Source: Pseudomonadota bacterium
GTDB lineage: Bacteria; Pseudomonadota; Alphaproteobacteria; Micropepsales; Micropepsaceae
Reading direction: 5' to 3'
NCBI GenBank assembly: GCA_018241025.1
Contig: JAFEEQ010000011.1
Span: 310,001 to 374,000 of the forward strand
Length of the DNA: 64,000 nucleotides
Positions 1 through 9,272 of this stretch are shown here, one piece after another. The number at the start of each line of letters is the position of its first letter. Within the stretch, counting starts at the first letter, position 1. The translations under genes and the position numbers were made by a program. Below the pieces are notes generated by a model that was not told the DNA's origin, ran no database searches, and saw only the letters and a program-made list of their open reading frames with translations.

Positions 1-1109
1 CCGCGCTCGCGGCGCGCAGTGTGCTCGGCACCTTCGACGGTGCTGTGCTCATCAACAATGGCGACATGCCGATGGCCGAGGCGCCGATGCTCGCGGAATC
101 GCTGGCCTCCGCGGAGACGACCGGCCTGTCGCTGGTCGCCTTCCGGCCACAGGATCCTGCCCAGTACGGCCGCGTGCTCGTCGCGCCCGACGGCACGCTC
201 GAACGCATCGTCGAATTCAAGGACGCGAAGCCCGAACAGCGCGCCGTCGATCTGTGCTGCGCCGGCACCTATTCCGCCGCGAGCGCGCGCAAATTCTTCG
301 AATGGGCCGCACAGCTCAGCAACGACAACGCGCAGAAGGAATACTATCTGCCTGAAGTCCCGCTCATCGCCGCGCGCGACGGCGTAAAATGTGCGATCAC
401 CCTGACCGACGAGATCACGGTCATGGGCGTGAATTCCCGCGCCGAGCTCGCCGATGCCGAAGCCCAGATGCAGAAGCGCCTGCGCCGCCGCGCGCTCGAA
501 GCCGGCGTCGGCATGACGGCACCTGAAACCGTCTATCTCTCGCACGACACGGTGCTGGAGCCCGATTGCCATATCGGCCCCTATGTCGTCTTCGGTCCGG
601 GCGTGACGGTGAAGGCGGGTGCGCAGATCAAATCGCATTCCCACCTCGAAGGCGCAGTGGTCGGCGCGGGTGCGCTGGTCGGTCCCTATGCTCGGCTTCG
701 TCCCGGCGCGGTTCTCGAAGACGAGGTCCATATCGGCAATTTCGTCGAAGTGAAGAACGCACGGGTCGAGAAGGGCGCGAAGGCGAACCATCTCACCTAT
801 CTCGGCGATGCGCGGGTCGGCGCGGGCGCGAATATCGGTGCCGGCACCATCACCTGCAACTATGACGGCTTCGACAAGCATCACACCGATATCGGCGCTG
901 GCGCCTTCATCGGCTCCAATTCGGCTCTGGTGGCGCCGGTCAGCGTGGCCGACGGTGTCTATGTCGGTGCCGGCTCGGTGATCACCAAAGGCTCGTCGAA
1001 AGACAGTCTCGTGGTCACCCGCGCCGAGCAGAAGGAAGTTCCGGGCTGGGCCGAGAAATTCCGCGCCCGCAAGCGCGCGGAAAAAGCTGCCAAGGCGAAA
1101 GGCAAGTAG
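1..1109 (+). CDS. glmU: Bifunctional UDP-N-acetylglucosamine pyrophosphorylase / glucosamine-1-phosphate N-acetyltransferase, 5' end missing
   Basis: GlmU acetylates glucosamine-1-phosphate and then uridylylates it to UDP-GlcNAc in the cytoplasm, feeding peptidoglycan and lipid A. The reading frame is open to the window edge, so the start and roughly the first 85-90 residues (nucleotide-binding loop) lie outside. What remains is the rest of the pyrophosphorylase domain (NNGDMPM resembles the family GDxP loop), then a long left-handed beta-helix of hexapeptide repeats (GPYVVFGPG, GANIGAGTITCNYDG) and the basic C-terminal tail. The stop is one base before glmS, so the two are very probably co-transcribed. 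Identification is firm; only the true start is unknown. Confidence 0.96.
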   Translation, partial: ALAARSVLGTFDGAVLINNGDMPMAEAPMLAESLASAETTGLSLVAFRPQDPAQYGRVLVAPDGTLERIVEFKDAKPEQRAVDLCCAGTYSAASARKFFEWAAQLSNDNAQKEYYLPEVPLIAARDGVKCAITLTDEITVMGVNSRAELADAEAQMQKRLRRRALEAGVGMTAPETVYLSHDTVLEPDCHIGPYVVFGPGVTVKAGAQIKSHSHLEGAVVGAGALVGPYARLRPGAVLEDEVHIGNFVEVKNARVEKGAKANHLTYLGDARVGAGANIGAGTITCNYDGFDKHHTDIGAGAFIGSNSALVAPVSVADGVYVGAGSVITKGSSKDSLVVTRAEQKEVPGWAEKFRARKRAEKAAKAKGK

Positions 1110-1110
1110 C

Positions 1111-2940
1111 ATGTGCGGAATTGTCGGCATCGCCGGTACGCGTGACGTTGCGCCTGTCATCCTTGATGCGCTGAAGCGCCTGGAATATCGCGGCTACGAC
1201 TCCGCCGGCATCGCGACGCTGGTCGGCGGCCAGATCTCGCGCCGCCGTTCGCCGGGCAAGCTCGGCAAGCTAGGCGAAGTCCTCGGCGGCAATCCGCTCA
1301 GCGGCCATACCGGCATCGGCCACACCCGCTGGGCGACGCATGGCGCGCCGACCGAAACCAACGCCCATCCCCACGCCTCTGCTAAGGTCGCGATCGTCCA
1401 TAACGGCATCATCGAGAATTTCCGCGAGTTGCGGGAGATGCTCGTCGCCAAGGGCCACGTCTTCGCCTCGGAGACCGACAGCGAAGTCGCCGTCCATCTC
1501 GTCACGGATTACCTCGATCGGGGCATGTCGCCGAAGGACGCCGCCATCGCCGCGACGCGCCAGCTGACCGGCGCCTATTCGCTGGCGATGATCTTCAGCG
1601 AGCACGAAAACCTGCTCATCGGCGCGCGCAAGGGCGCACCGCTCGCCGTCGGCTATGGCGAGACCGAAGGCTATCTCGGCTCCGACGCCTTCGCGCTGGC
1701 GCCCTTCACCAACCGCGTCGCCTATCTCGAAGACGGCGATGTCGTCGTGGTCGAAGGGCCGCACATTTCGATCTTCGACGCCGAAGGCCGTCCGGCCAAT
1801 CGAGAGGTCAAGACGACCTCCGCCTCCGCCGCCATCGTCGACAAGGCGGGCAAGCGCCACTTCATGGCCAAGGAAATCGCCGAGCAGCCGGAAGTCATCG
1901 GCCATACGCTCTCGCACTACATCGATGCCGTCGGCCCCAATGTCGCGTTGCACGAGCCGGGCCTCGCCCATGCGCTCGCCACCGCGCCGCGGCTTCTGAT
2001 CTCGGCCTGCGGCACGTCCTATTATGCCGGTCTCGTCGGCAAATACTGGTTCGAGAAATTTGCCCGCCTGTCGGTCGAGGTCGATGTCGCGTCCGAGCTG
2101 CGCTACCGCGATCCGGTCTATCCCGAAGGCGGTGCGGCGCTCTTCATTTCGCAATCGGGCGAAACCGCCGACACACTGGCGGCGCAGCGTCATGCCCGCG
2201 ACCACGGCCAGACCACGCTCGCCATGGTCAACGTCGTCGAAAGCTCCATCGCGCGCGAAGCTGACATCGTCGTGCCGACCTTTGCCGGCCCCGAAATCGG
2301 CGTCGCCTCGACAAAAGCCTTTACCTGCCAGCTCGCCGCGCTCGCTGCCCTCGCCATCGCCGCCGGCCGCGCTCGCGGCGTGCTGAGCGCCGAGGATGAA
2401 AAGCGCCTCTGTGCCGCGCTGCTCGAAACCCCGCGCCATATTGTCGAGATGCTCAAGCAGGAGAGTAGGATCGAAGAACTCGGCCAGGAGATCGCCAAGG
2501 CCCGCGACGTGCTCTATCTCGGCCGCGGCTCCAGCTTCCCTATCGCTATGGAAGGTGCTCTGAAGCTCAAGGAAATTTCCTATGTCCATGCCGAAGGCTA
2601 TGCCGCCGGTGAGATGAAGCACGGCCCCATCGCCCTGATCGACGAGAACGTCCCGATCATCGTCATCGCGCCGCATGACGCGGTCTACGAGAAGACGATC
2701 TCGAACATGCAGGAGTCGATGGCGCGCGGCGGCAAGGTTCTGCTGATCTCGGACGCCGAAGGCATCGCCAAGGCCGGCGACAAGCTCTGGCATGCCATCG
2801 AGGTTCCGCCTGCCGATCCGCTGATTGCACCTATTCTCTACTCGATCCCGGTGCAGCTGCTCGCCTATCACGCTGCCATTGCCAAGGGCACCGATGTCGA
2901 CCAGCCGCGTAACCTCGCCAAATCGGTGACGGTGGAGTAG
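1111..2940 (+). CDS. glmS: Glutamine--fructose-6-phosphate aminotransferase (isomerizing)
   Basis: GlmS converts fructose-6-phosphate and glutamine to glucosamine-6-phosphate, the entry step of the hexosamine pathway that GlmU finishes. The 609-residue product has the family's usual length. It starts MCGIVGI, so Cys2 becomes the N-terminal nucleophile of the glutaminase domain after Met removal. GHTRWATHG, near residue 70, and the HNGIIEN segment belong to the same domain. Two SIS sugar-isomerase domains fill the C-terminal part (SACGTSYYAG, SQSGETADT), and the end PRNLAKSVTVE is the standard GlmS tail. I see no glmS ribozyme, which is expected outside Firmicutes. It directly follows glmU. 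Confidence 0.98.
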   Translation: MCGIVGIAGTRDVAPVILDALKRLEYRGYDSAGIATLVGGQISRRRSPGKLGKLGEVLGGNPLSGHTGIGHTRWATHGAPTETNAHPHASAKVAIVHNGIIENFRELREMLVAKGHVFASETDSEVAVHLVTDYLDRGMSPKDAAIAATRQLTGAYSLAMIFSEHENLLIGARKGAPLAVGYGETEGYLGSDAFALAPFTNRVAYLEDGDVVVVEGPHISIFDAEGRPANREVKTTSASAAIVDKAGKRHFMAKEIAEQPEVIGHTLSHYIDAVGPNVALHEPGLAHALATAPRLLISACGTSYYAGLVGKYWFEKFARLSVEVDVASELRYRDPVYPEGGAALFISQSGETADTLAAQRHARDHGQTTLAMVNVVESSIAREADIVVPTFAGPEIGVASTKAFTCQLAALAALAIAAGRARGVLSAEDEKRLCAALLETPRHIVEMLKQESRIEELGQEIAKARDVLYLGRGSSFPIAMEGALKLKEISYVHAEGYAAGEMKHGPIALIDENVPIIVIAPHDAVYEKTISNMQESMARGGKVLLISDAEGIAKAGDKLWHAIEVPPADPLIAPILYSIPVQLLAYHAAIAKGTDVDQPRNLAKSVTVE

Positions 2941-2943
2941 CGG

Positions 2944-4065
2944 CTACCTGCGGCGGAGACGGCCGGTCAGCGCGAAGGGGGCGATGTCGACCTTCTGCCG
3001 CCTGGCCAGCGCGAGATTGGCGAGCACCTCGCCGATCGCCGGAGCGAACTTGAATCCGTGACCCGACAGGCCGGCGCCGATCACGATGCGGGTGTCCCGC
3101 GGATCGTGATCGAGAATGAAGCGCTCGTGATGCGCCATCGGATACATGCAAACCTCGGAACGCAAATGCCGGCCGAGCCCCGGCATATACGCACGCACCA
3201 GCGGCCGTATCGCTGCGATATCCTTTCGACGGACGATCCGGTCCACGGCCTCCGGTCCCTCGACAATGGCGACACTCTTGTGCTCCGCGACTTTTACTTC
3301 GCCGGATCTGTTGGTCGGAAAGCCGTAGAAAAGCTGACCCTCTCCCGGGCTGATGGCGAAGGGGCGAAATCCGCTCGCCCGGCCAAAGCGTCTGGCAGGA
3401 TCGTCGAACCAGTGAAGCACCCGACGCTCGACATAGGTGAGCGGCTTCAGGAGCGGCGCCAGCTCCTGCGACCAGGCGCCGGTGGTGATGACGATGCGCT
3501 TGGCATTGATGACGCGCCGCGCTGTCCGGATGCGCATCAACCGGCCGGACCCGTCGATCCGCTCGACGCGCGATGCGGCCAGAACATCGGCGCCACGGGC
3601 CTTGGCATCCGCGAGGAAGGCGCGGATTGCCCGCTCGGCGTAGAGGTAGCCGCCTTCCGTATCGACCAGGGTGTGCCAGCGGCCGGGCAGATCGAACCAC
3701 GGCGATAGGTCGCCGGATCGAGGCAGGTCGAGAGTCCAGCGGCGGGCCGCCTTCCGGGCGCCTGTCATGAATGCGTCGTCTGTAGGCCCGGCATAGGTCA
3801 CGCCGGTCTGCTCAAAGAGGCGCCGCCCGGTCGATGATTCCAGGTCGCGCCACAGCGCGATCGCGCGGCGGATCAGGGGAACATAGAACTCCCCTTCCGA
3901 ATATGCGGTTCGCAGCAGGCGGGTTTCGCCATGCGAGCTGCCGAAGCCGTGCGGCGGCCGGAACTGGTCGATGCCGATGGTCCTGGCGCCGGTCTTGGCC
4001 GAAGCCCTCAGCGCGGCAGCCCCGGCAGCACCCAGCCCGATCACGGCAACGTCATACGACTCCAT
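2944..4065 (-). CDS. FAD-dependent amine oxidase of the monomeric sarcosine oxidase / N-methyl-tryptophan oxidase family
   Basis: The family oxidises N-methylated amino acids with molecular oxygen, giving formaldehyde and peroxide. The 373-residue protein opens with a dinucleotide fold (VAVIGLGAAGAAAL), followed by the FAD-contacting segment GSSHGETRLLRTAY typical of MSOX/SolA. Cys306 in SEVCMYPMAHHERF sits where the family attaches FAD covalently. GAGLSGHGFKFAP near the C-terminus is the second flavin-binding segment. The length fits single-subunit oxidases (about 370-390 residues). It faces glmS, with three bases between the stops, and stands alone, so the context does not name the substrate. 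It could equally be a related pipecolate or N-methyl-amino-acid oxidase. Confidence 0.82.
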   Translation of the reverse strand: MESYDVAVIGLGAAGAAALRASAKTGARTIGIDQFRPPHGFGSSHGETRLLRTAYSEGEFYVPLIRRAIALWRDLESSTGRRLFEQTGVTYAGPTDDAFMTGARKAARRWTLDLPRSGDLSPWFDLPGRWHTLVDTEGGYLYAERAIRAFLADAKARGADVLAASRVERIDGSGRLMRIRTARRVINAKRIVITTGAWSQELAPLLKPLTYVERRVLHWFDDPARRFGRASGFRPFAISPGEGQLFYGFPTNRSGEVKVAEHKSVAIVEGPEAVDRIVRRKDIAAIRPLVRAYMPGLGRHLRSEVCMYPMAHHERFILDHDPRDTRIVIGAGLSGHGFKFAPAIGEVLANLALARRQKVDIAPFALTGRLRRR

Positions 4066-4166
4066 GGCGGCAACCTATCGGTCCGAAGCGGCGGCGCGAA
4101 GCGGGTCCGACACGTGGAAAATGCGTATACGTCGCCACGCGACCGCCGAATCTCTATAGTCGTTCG

Positions 4167-4874
4167 ATGACCGCCAACTCCGATGCACTCAAGCGCGCCG
4201 CCGCCGCAAAGGCCCTCGAATATGTTACGCCCGGCATGAAGCTCGGTCTTGGCACCGGTTCGACCGCCGAGGCATTTCTCGAACTGCTGGCGACCAAGGT
4301 TCGCGGCGGCTTGTCCATATTGGGGGTGCCGACATCGGACCGCACGGCCCAGCGCGCGCGCGCACTCGGTATCCCGCTCGCGGCGCTGGATGACCTGGCG
4401 CCGCTGGATCTGACCGTCGACGGTGCGGACGAGGCCGACCGCGACCTGTCGCTGATCAAGGGCGGCGGCGGCGCCCTCCTGCGCGAGAAGATCGTCGCCG
4501 CGTCGTCGAAGCGCATGATCGTGATCGCGGACGAAGCCAAGCTGGTCGCGCGCCTCGGCAAATTCGCTCTGCCGGTGGAAGTACTTGAGTTCGGCCATCG
4601 CTCGACGGCTGCGCGCCTCGCGGCGTCTGCGGCATTTCTGGGCTACGGCAATGTCTCGATCACCCTGCGCCATCGCGATGGCGGCGTCTTCAAGAGCGAC
4701 TCCGGCAATGTGATCTACGATTGCGCCTTCGGCGCCATCACCTCCGCTCAAAAACTGGCGCAGGCCTTTGCCGATATCGCGGGCGTGGTCGAGCACGGCC
4801 TCTTCGTGGGTATGGCATCGACGCTTCTCATTGCCCATCCCGGCGAAGTCGAGGTCATTGAATCCGGAAAATGA
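4167..4874 (+). CDS. rpiA: Ribose-5-phosphate isomerase A
   Basis: RpiA interconverts ribose-5-phosphate and ribulose-5-phosphate in the non-oxidative pentose phosphate pathway. The 235-residue product matches the usual family length when read from the ATG at 4167. The open frame runs further upstream, but that part is antisense to the flavoenzyme and has no family character. Diagnostic motifs are GLGTGSTAEAF near residue 30, the catalytic DGADEAD loop and KGGGGALLREKIVA. The last 20 bases overlap the end of the convergent lipoprotein hydrolase gene. Confidence 0.96.
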   Translation: MTANSDALKRAAAAKALEYVTPGMKLGLGTGSTAEAFLELLATKVRGGLSILGVPTSDRTAQRARALGIPLAALDDLAPLDLTVDGADEADRDLSLIKGGGGALLREKIVAASSKRMIVIADEAKLVARLGKFALPVEVLEFGHRSTAARLAASAAFLGYGNVSITLRHRDGGVFKSDSGNVIYDCAFGAITSAQKLAQAFADIAGVVEHGLFVGMASTLLIAHPGEVEVIESGK

Positions 4875-6051
4875 GCGGCCAGAGCCGGCGCAGCAGCCGC
4901 GTCTGGAAGTCCGGCCCGCGTTCGGGCGCCACCTTCAGTGCGTAGCGCGTGCAGGGTGTTTCCTTGTCGCCGCAGACGAGCGTCGGACCGCCGAGTGCGT
5001 CCGGCGCGGCGCGCTTGTCCGGCGGCAATCCCGCCAGCGTCCACATCATGTCGTCCATCATCTCGTAGGACAGTACGAAATAGCCGTGGCCGAAGGGATC
5101 GCCGGGCGCGCGGCTCGCGTCGACGATGTCGATGGGGGCGGGAAGTCCTGCCGTCGCATATTGAAGATCGCGCCCCGGCCCGCGCCCGGCCCGCGGTATG
5201 CCGCCATGCACGCCTTCCGAGGTGATCAGGATCAGATCGTTGTTCGAGGCATAGATCGTCGCGCGATCGATGCAGGCCGCGCCGTGGCGGAGCAGGTGGC
5301 CGAAATCGTCGTTGTCATGCTCGGCGCTCACATCCGGCGCCACCAGCAGGAGCTGGTCGACGATTTTTGTCGGATGATGGCCGCAGAGCGCGGCGAGCGA
5401 CGTCATGGTCAGGCGATTGCCCATGCTGTGCGCTACGATCTCGACCTTCAATCCCGTCTTCTGCAACTCGCGCAGGATGTCGATCATGATCGGCACCGCA
5501 TAGCCGCTGCGCTCGACATCGGCGATATAGCGATCGAATTTGCCCTCGCTGGCCCAACTGAACAGGACGCTGACGCACGCCCATTGGGTATCCGTCGCCA
5601 GCTGCCCGCTGCGGAAAAGCGCCGTCCGGAAGGTCTGGTTGTAGCCATGGACGAAGAGCAGGACGCGGTCGCAATTCTTCGCCCGCGCGGCCGCGAGCAC
5701 GGCCTGGGCGAAGGCTTCCATATCGCGCTCGCCGTCGCATTCGATGGTGCGCGGTTTGTCGGCCTTGGCCCAGCGCGGCGTCGCTCCGGGCTGGAACGCC
5801 GTCGGAATAGTCACCTGGGCAACGCCGCAATGAGACTGCGCGCTCCAGTGCGGGCCATAGCCCAGGTCGCTGTCTTCGGCTTCGCGATCGGTCGCGAAGA
5901 ATACGGTCTGCTCTATGGCCTTGTTGTCGGGTCGGGCCCAGACCGAGCGGAAATCGTCATGACGCAGCGAATCCGACAGGGTGCAGGCCGAAAGGGCGAG
6001 CGAAACGCATAACAGGGCTGTCATCCGCAGCCATGTCCGGCCCTGTTGCAT
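4855..6051 (-). CDS. Alpha/beta-hydrolase lipoprotein (DUF900-type esterase)
   Basis: The 398-residue product begins with a basic and hydrophobic signal peptide ending in a lipobox (LSAC, Cys23), so it should be lipid-anchored facing the periplasm. The body is an alpha/beta hydrolase of the DUF900 kind: the oxyanion-loop motif HGYNQTF lies near residue 135 and the nucleophile elbow AHSMGN has Ser209. This family often occurs as lone envelope esterases of unknown substrate. The 3' end overlaps the convergent rpiA by 20 bases. I cannot name a substrate. Confidence 0.82.
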   Translation of the reverse strand: MQQGRTWLRMTALLCVSLALSACTLSDSLRHDDFRSVWARPDNKAIEQTVFFATDREAEDSDLGYGPHWSAQSHCGVAQVTIPTAFQPGATPRWAKADKPRTIECDGERDMEAFAQAVLAAARAKNCDRVLLFVHGYNQTFRTALFRSGQLATDTQWACVSVLFSWASEGKFDRYIADVERSGYAVPIMIDILRELQKTGLKVEIVAHSMGNRLTMTSLAALCGHHPTKIVDQLLLVAPDVSAEHDNDDFGHLLRHGAACIDRATIYASNNDLILITSEGVHGGIPRAGRGPGRDLQYATAGLPAPIDIVDASRAPGDPFGHGYFVLSYEMMDDMMWTLAGLPPDKRAAPDALGGPTLVCGDKETPCTRYALKVAPERGPDFQTRLLRRLWPLIFRIQ

Positions 6052-6108
6052 GCTAGGTTCTGCCCCACATAGAAGGGACCTTCAGTCCCAGGCGAATGGA
6101 ACACCATC

Positions 6109-7497
6109 ATGGCACAGTATGACTACGATCTTTTCGTGATCGGCGGCGGCTCCGGCGGGGTCCGGGCGAGCCGGATGGCAGCCATGACCGGCGCCCGTGT
6201 CGCCCTCGCCGAGGAATCGCGGATGGGCGGGACCTGCGTCATCCGCGGCTGCATCCCAAAGAAACTTTTCGTCTATGCCAGCCAGTTCCGTGAAGATTTC
6301 GCAGATGCCGCAGGCTTCGGCTGGACGGTGGGGGAGACAAAGTTCGACTGGCAAACCCTCATCGCCAACAAGGACAAGGAGATCGCGCGGCTCGAAGGGA
6401 TGTACACCCGCAACGTCGAAGCCGCCGGTGTGAAGATTTTCGCCGATCGTGCCGTGTTCGAGGGTCCCCACGAAGTGCGCCTCCTGAACGAAGACCGCGT
6501 CGTGACCGCCGAAAAAATCCTGATCGCCACCGGCAATCGGCCGACGCGCGAACTCGGCACCACCCACGTCATTCCGGGCGGCAATCTCTGTATCACCTCG
6601 AACGAGGCCTTCCATCTCGACGAACTGCCCAAGCGCATTCTGATCGCCGGTGGCGGCTACATCGCGCTCGAATTCGCCCATATCTTCCATGGCCTCGGGT
6701 CGGAGGTCTCGGTGCTCTATCGCGGCGAGAAGGTCTTGCGTGGCTTCGACGACGACATCCGCGACGCGCTCCATGAATCCATGGCCAAACGGGGCCTGCA
6801 CGTCGCGACCGGCTGCGAGTTCACCAAGATCGAAAAGCGCGGCGACTGCCTGCACGCCGAGACCAACAAGGGCGACGTGATCGAGTGCGATCAGATCATG
6901 CTCGCGATCGGCCGTGCGCCGAATACCGAGATGCTGCATGTCGAAAAGGCAGGTGTCGAACTCGGCCGCCGTGGCGAGGTCGTGGTCGACCGCTATTCGC
7001 GCACCAGCGCGCCCAACATCTACGCCATCGGCGACGTCACCGACCGCGTCCAGCTCACCCCGGTCGCGATCCACGAAGCGATGTGCTTCGTGCAGACCGC
7101 ATTCCACGACAATCCGACCATGGCCGACCACGAAAACATCGCCACCGCGGTGTTTACCTTGCCCGAGATCGGTGTCGTGGGCATGAGCGAGATGAAGGCG
7201 CTTGGCACCGGTCACCATATCGACGTCTACAAATCGGTGTTCCGCCCGCTCAAGCATACGCTTTCGGGCCGTGAGGAACGCACCACCTTCAAGCTGATCG
7301 TCGATGCGAAGACCGACAAGGTCCTCGGCTGCCACATCTTCGGCGATCATGCCGCCGAGATTATCCAGATCGTCGGCGTCTGTCTGAAGATGGGCGCGAC
7401 CAAGGCTCAGTTCGATTCCACCATCGCGCTGCATCCGAGCGCGGCGGAAGAGCTGGTGACGATGCGGACGAAGAGCTATTCGAAGGCGCCGGCCTAG
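6109..7497 (+). CDS. gor: Glutathione-disulfide reductase
   Basis: This flavoenzyme uses NADPH to reduce oxidised glutathione in the cytoplasm. The 462 residues show the FAD fold (DLFVIGGGSGGVRASR), the redox-active disulfide GGTCVIRGCIPKK near residue 45, the NADPH fold GGGYIALEFAHIFHGLG, the second FAD motif YAIGDVTDR, and the C-terminal HPSAAEELVTM segment, whose His-Glu pair is the catalytic base of the partner subunit. The IRGCIPKKLF form is common in alphaproteobacterial GorA. Its TAG overlaps the TAG of the opposing acyl-CoA ligase in one CTAG at 7494-7497. Dihydrolipoamide and mercuric reductases are relatives but do not fit these motifs as well. Confidence 0.94.
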   Translation: MAQYDYDLFVIGGGSGGVRASRMAAMTGARVALAEESRMGGTCVIRGCIPKKLFVYASQFREDFADAAGFGWTVGETKFDWQTLIANKDKEIARLEGMYTRNVEAAGVKIFADRAVFEGPHEVRLLNEDRVVTAEKILIATGNRPTRELGTTHVIPGGNLCITSNEAFHLDELPKRILIAGGGYIALEFAHIFHGLGSEVSVLYRGEKVLRGFDDDIRDALHESMAKRGLHVATGCEFTKIEKRGDCLHAETNKGDVIECDQIMLAIGRAPNTEMLHVEKAGVELGRRGEVVVDRYSRTSAPNIYAIGDVTDRVQLTPVAIHEAMCFVQTAFHDNPTMADHENIATAVFTLPEIGVVGMSEMKALGTGHHIDVYKSVFRPLKHTLSGREERTTFKLIVDAKTDKVLGCHIFGDHAAEIIQIVGVCLKMGATKAQFDSTIALHPSAAEELVTMRTKSYSKAPA

Positions 7498-9083
7498 ATC
7501 TGCACCTTCCGCCCCTCCCAGAAGGGTTTGCGCACTTCGCCGCGCTTGATCTTGCCGGCGGCGCTGCGCGGTAGCTCGGCGACGAAGTCGATGGTCCGCG
7601 GCACCTTGAAGCCGGCGAGCTTGCCACGCACGAAGTCGATGATTTCCGCTTTCAGCGCGTCGCTCGGCGTCAGGCCCTGCTTCAGCATGATCACGCTCTT
7701 CACCTCTTCGCCCCATTCCTTGTTGGGTACGCCGATGGTGCAGACGTCTTCGATCGCGGGATGCTTGATGATCTCGTTGTCGACTTCCTGCGGATAGATG
7801 TTCACGCCGCCCGAGATGATGATCTCGGCGGAGCGTCCGGTCAGGAACAGATAGTCGTCCTCGTCGAAATAGCCGATGTCGCCCAGGGTGAAGAACTCAC
7901 CGCGATGGGCGCTCGCGGTCTTCTTGTCGTCCTTGTAGTACTGGAAGGGATTGAGTTTCTGCGCCTCGTGATAGATGAGGCCTGGCTGGCCGTTGGGCAG
8001 CTCGTTGCCTTCGTCGTCCATGATCTTCACGCGCAGAAGCGTCGGCCGCTTGCCGACGCTGCCCGGTTTTTGCAGCCACTCGTCGGAGCGGATGCCGAAC
8101 CCCGCGCCGCCTTCGGAGCCGGCATAGTATTCGTAAAGGATCGGGCCGAGCCATTCGATCATCGCGCGCTTGACCTCGGGCGGGCAGGGGGCCGCACCGT
8201 GCACGATGAATTTCAGGCTCGACAGGTCGTAGCGCTTCTTCATCTCCTCGGGCGCGGCCAGAAGGCGCTGCATCATGATCGGCACCAGATGGCCATGGGT
8301 GACTTTACAGGTCTCGATGGTGCGAAAGACCTCTTCGGTATCCCAGCGCTCGCCCATGAATACGATCGGCACGCCGGAAGCCTGCGGGATCGCGATGTCG
8401 AAGGCGAGCGGCGCCGCGTGATAGCCCGGTCCCGCGCACATCTGCACATCGCTGTCGGGATTGTAGTTGGCGTTCGAACCCTCGAACTGCGGCGGCGTCG
8501 CGACGCCATGCGGCCGGAACACGCCTTTCGGCCGTCCGGTTGTGCCCGAGGTGTACAGCATCTGGCTGCCCATCTGCGGATCTGGCAGGTCGCGATCGTC
8601 GACGCCATCGAGCGCGCTGTCGAAATCTTCGAAACCATCGGCCACGCCGCCGACCGCGAGCTTCAGCATCAGTCCCGGTGCCTGCCGTGCGGCATCGCGG
8701 ATGGTGTCGAACCGCGTCTCGGCGATCAGCGCCTTGGCTTCGCAGTCGTTCAGGATATAAGCGATCTCGTCGGTCTTAAGATGCCAGTTCACCGGCGTAA
8801 CCCGCAGGCCGGAGCGGCGGCAGGCATTCACCGTCTCGATGAACTCGGCGCGATTGGTGCAGAACAGCGCTACGGCATCACCGGGCTCGAGCCCCGCGCC
8901 GCGCAGCACCCGCGCCAGCTTGTTCGAGGTCGCGTTCACCTTGCGATAGCTGTGCTCGCCGAAGCGGTCGAAGATCGCGGTCGCGTCCGGCTTCTGCTTG
9001 GCCCAGAACGCGCTCACCATGCCGACGGCGGCATGGGCGAGTAGTTCTTCGAGAAAACGGGGATCGCTGGTATTGGTGCTCAT
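7494..9083 (-). CDS. AMP-dependent acyl-CoA synthetase / ligase
   Basis: The enzyme activates a carboxylic acid as an acyl-adenylate and then a CoA thioester. The ANL-superfamily core motifs appear in order: P-loop-like YTSGTTGRPKGV near residue 180, YEYYAGSEGG, the long TLGDIGYFDEDDYLFLTGRSAE hinge block, GGVNIYPQEVDN, and the C-terminal lysine motif PRSAAGKIKRGEVR. I place the start at the ATG ending at 9083 because the minus strand carries GGGAGGA about five bases upstream. The longer frame begins with a GTG that overlaps that ribosome-binding site. The substrate class is not resolved; medium- to long-chain fatty acids or bile-acid- and cyclohexane-type acids are all possible. Confidence 0.88.
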   Translation of the reverse strand: MSTNTSDPRFLEELLAHAAVGMVSAFWAKQKPDATAIFDRFGEHSYRKVNATSNKLARVLRGAGLEPGDAVALFCTNRAEFIETVNACRRSGLRVTPVNWHLKTDEIAYILNDCEAKALIAETRFDTIRDAARQAPGLMLKLAVGGVADGFEDFDSALDGVDDRDLPDPQMGSQMLYTSGTTGRPKGVFRPHGVATPPQFEGSNANYNPDSDVQMCAGPGYHAAPLAFDIAIPQASGVPIVFMGERWDTEEVFRTIETCKVTHGHLVPIMMQRLLAAPEEMKKRYDLSSLKFIVHGAAPCPPEVKRAMIEWLGPILYEYYAGSEGGAGFGIRSDEWLQKPGSVGKRPTLLRVKIMDDEGNELPNGQPGLIYHEAQKLNPFQYYKDDKKTASAHRGEFFTLGDIGYFDEDDYLFLTGRSAEIIISGGVNIYPQEVDNEIIKHPAIEDVCTIGVPNKEWGEEVKSVIMLKQGLTPSDALKAEIIDFVRGKLAGFKVPRTIDFVAELPRSAAGKIKRGEVRKPFWEGRKVQI

Positions 9084-9272
9084 TGTTCCTCCCACCGTGC
9101 CGCCTGTCGCCGGCGGCTTCCGGACTCTGCTCTTACGCTACTGAATGCCCGCGGCGATGACCATTGGCTTTGCCGCAGGCTCAGATTGTCGCGCTCCCGG
9201 GACGGCAATTGCTGTCAGGACGCTGTCGGGACCGTCCGCTAGCCTCGGAGTTATCCTGGGAGTTCGATCACA

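Noticed and set aside
3834..4166. Upstream extension of rpiA
   Set aside because: This part is antisense to the sarcosine-oxidase-like gene. RpiA family similarity starts at the ATG at 4167.
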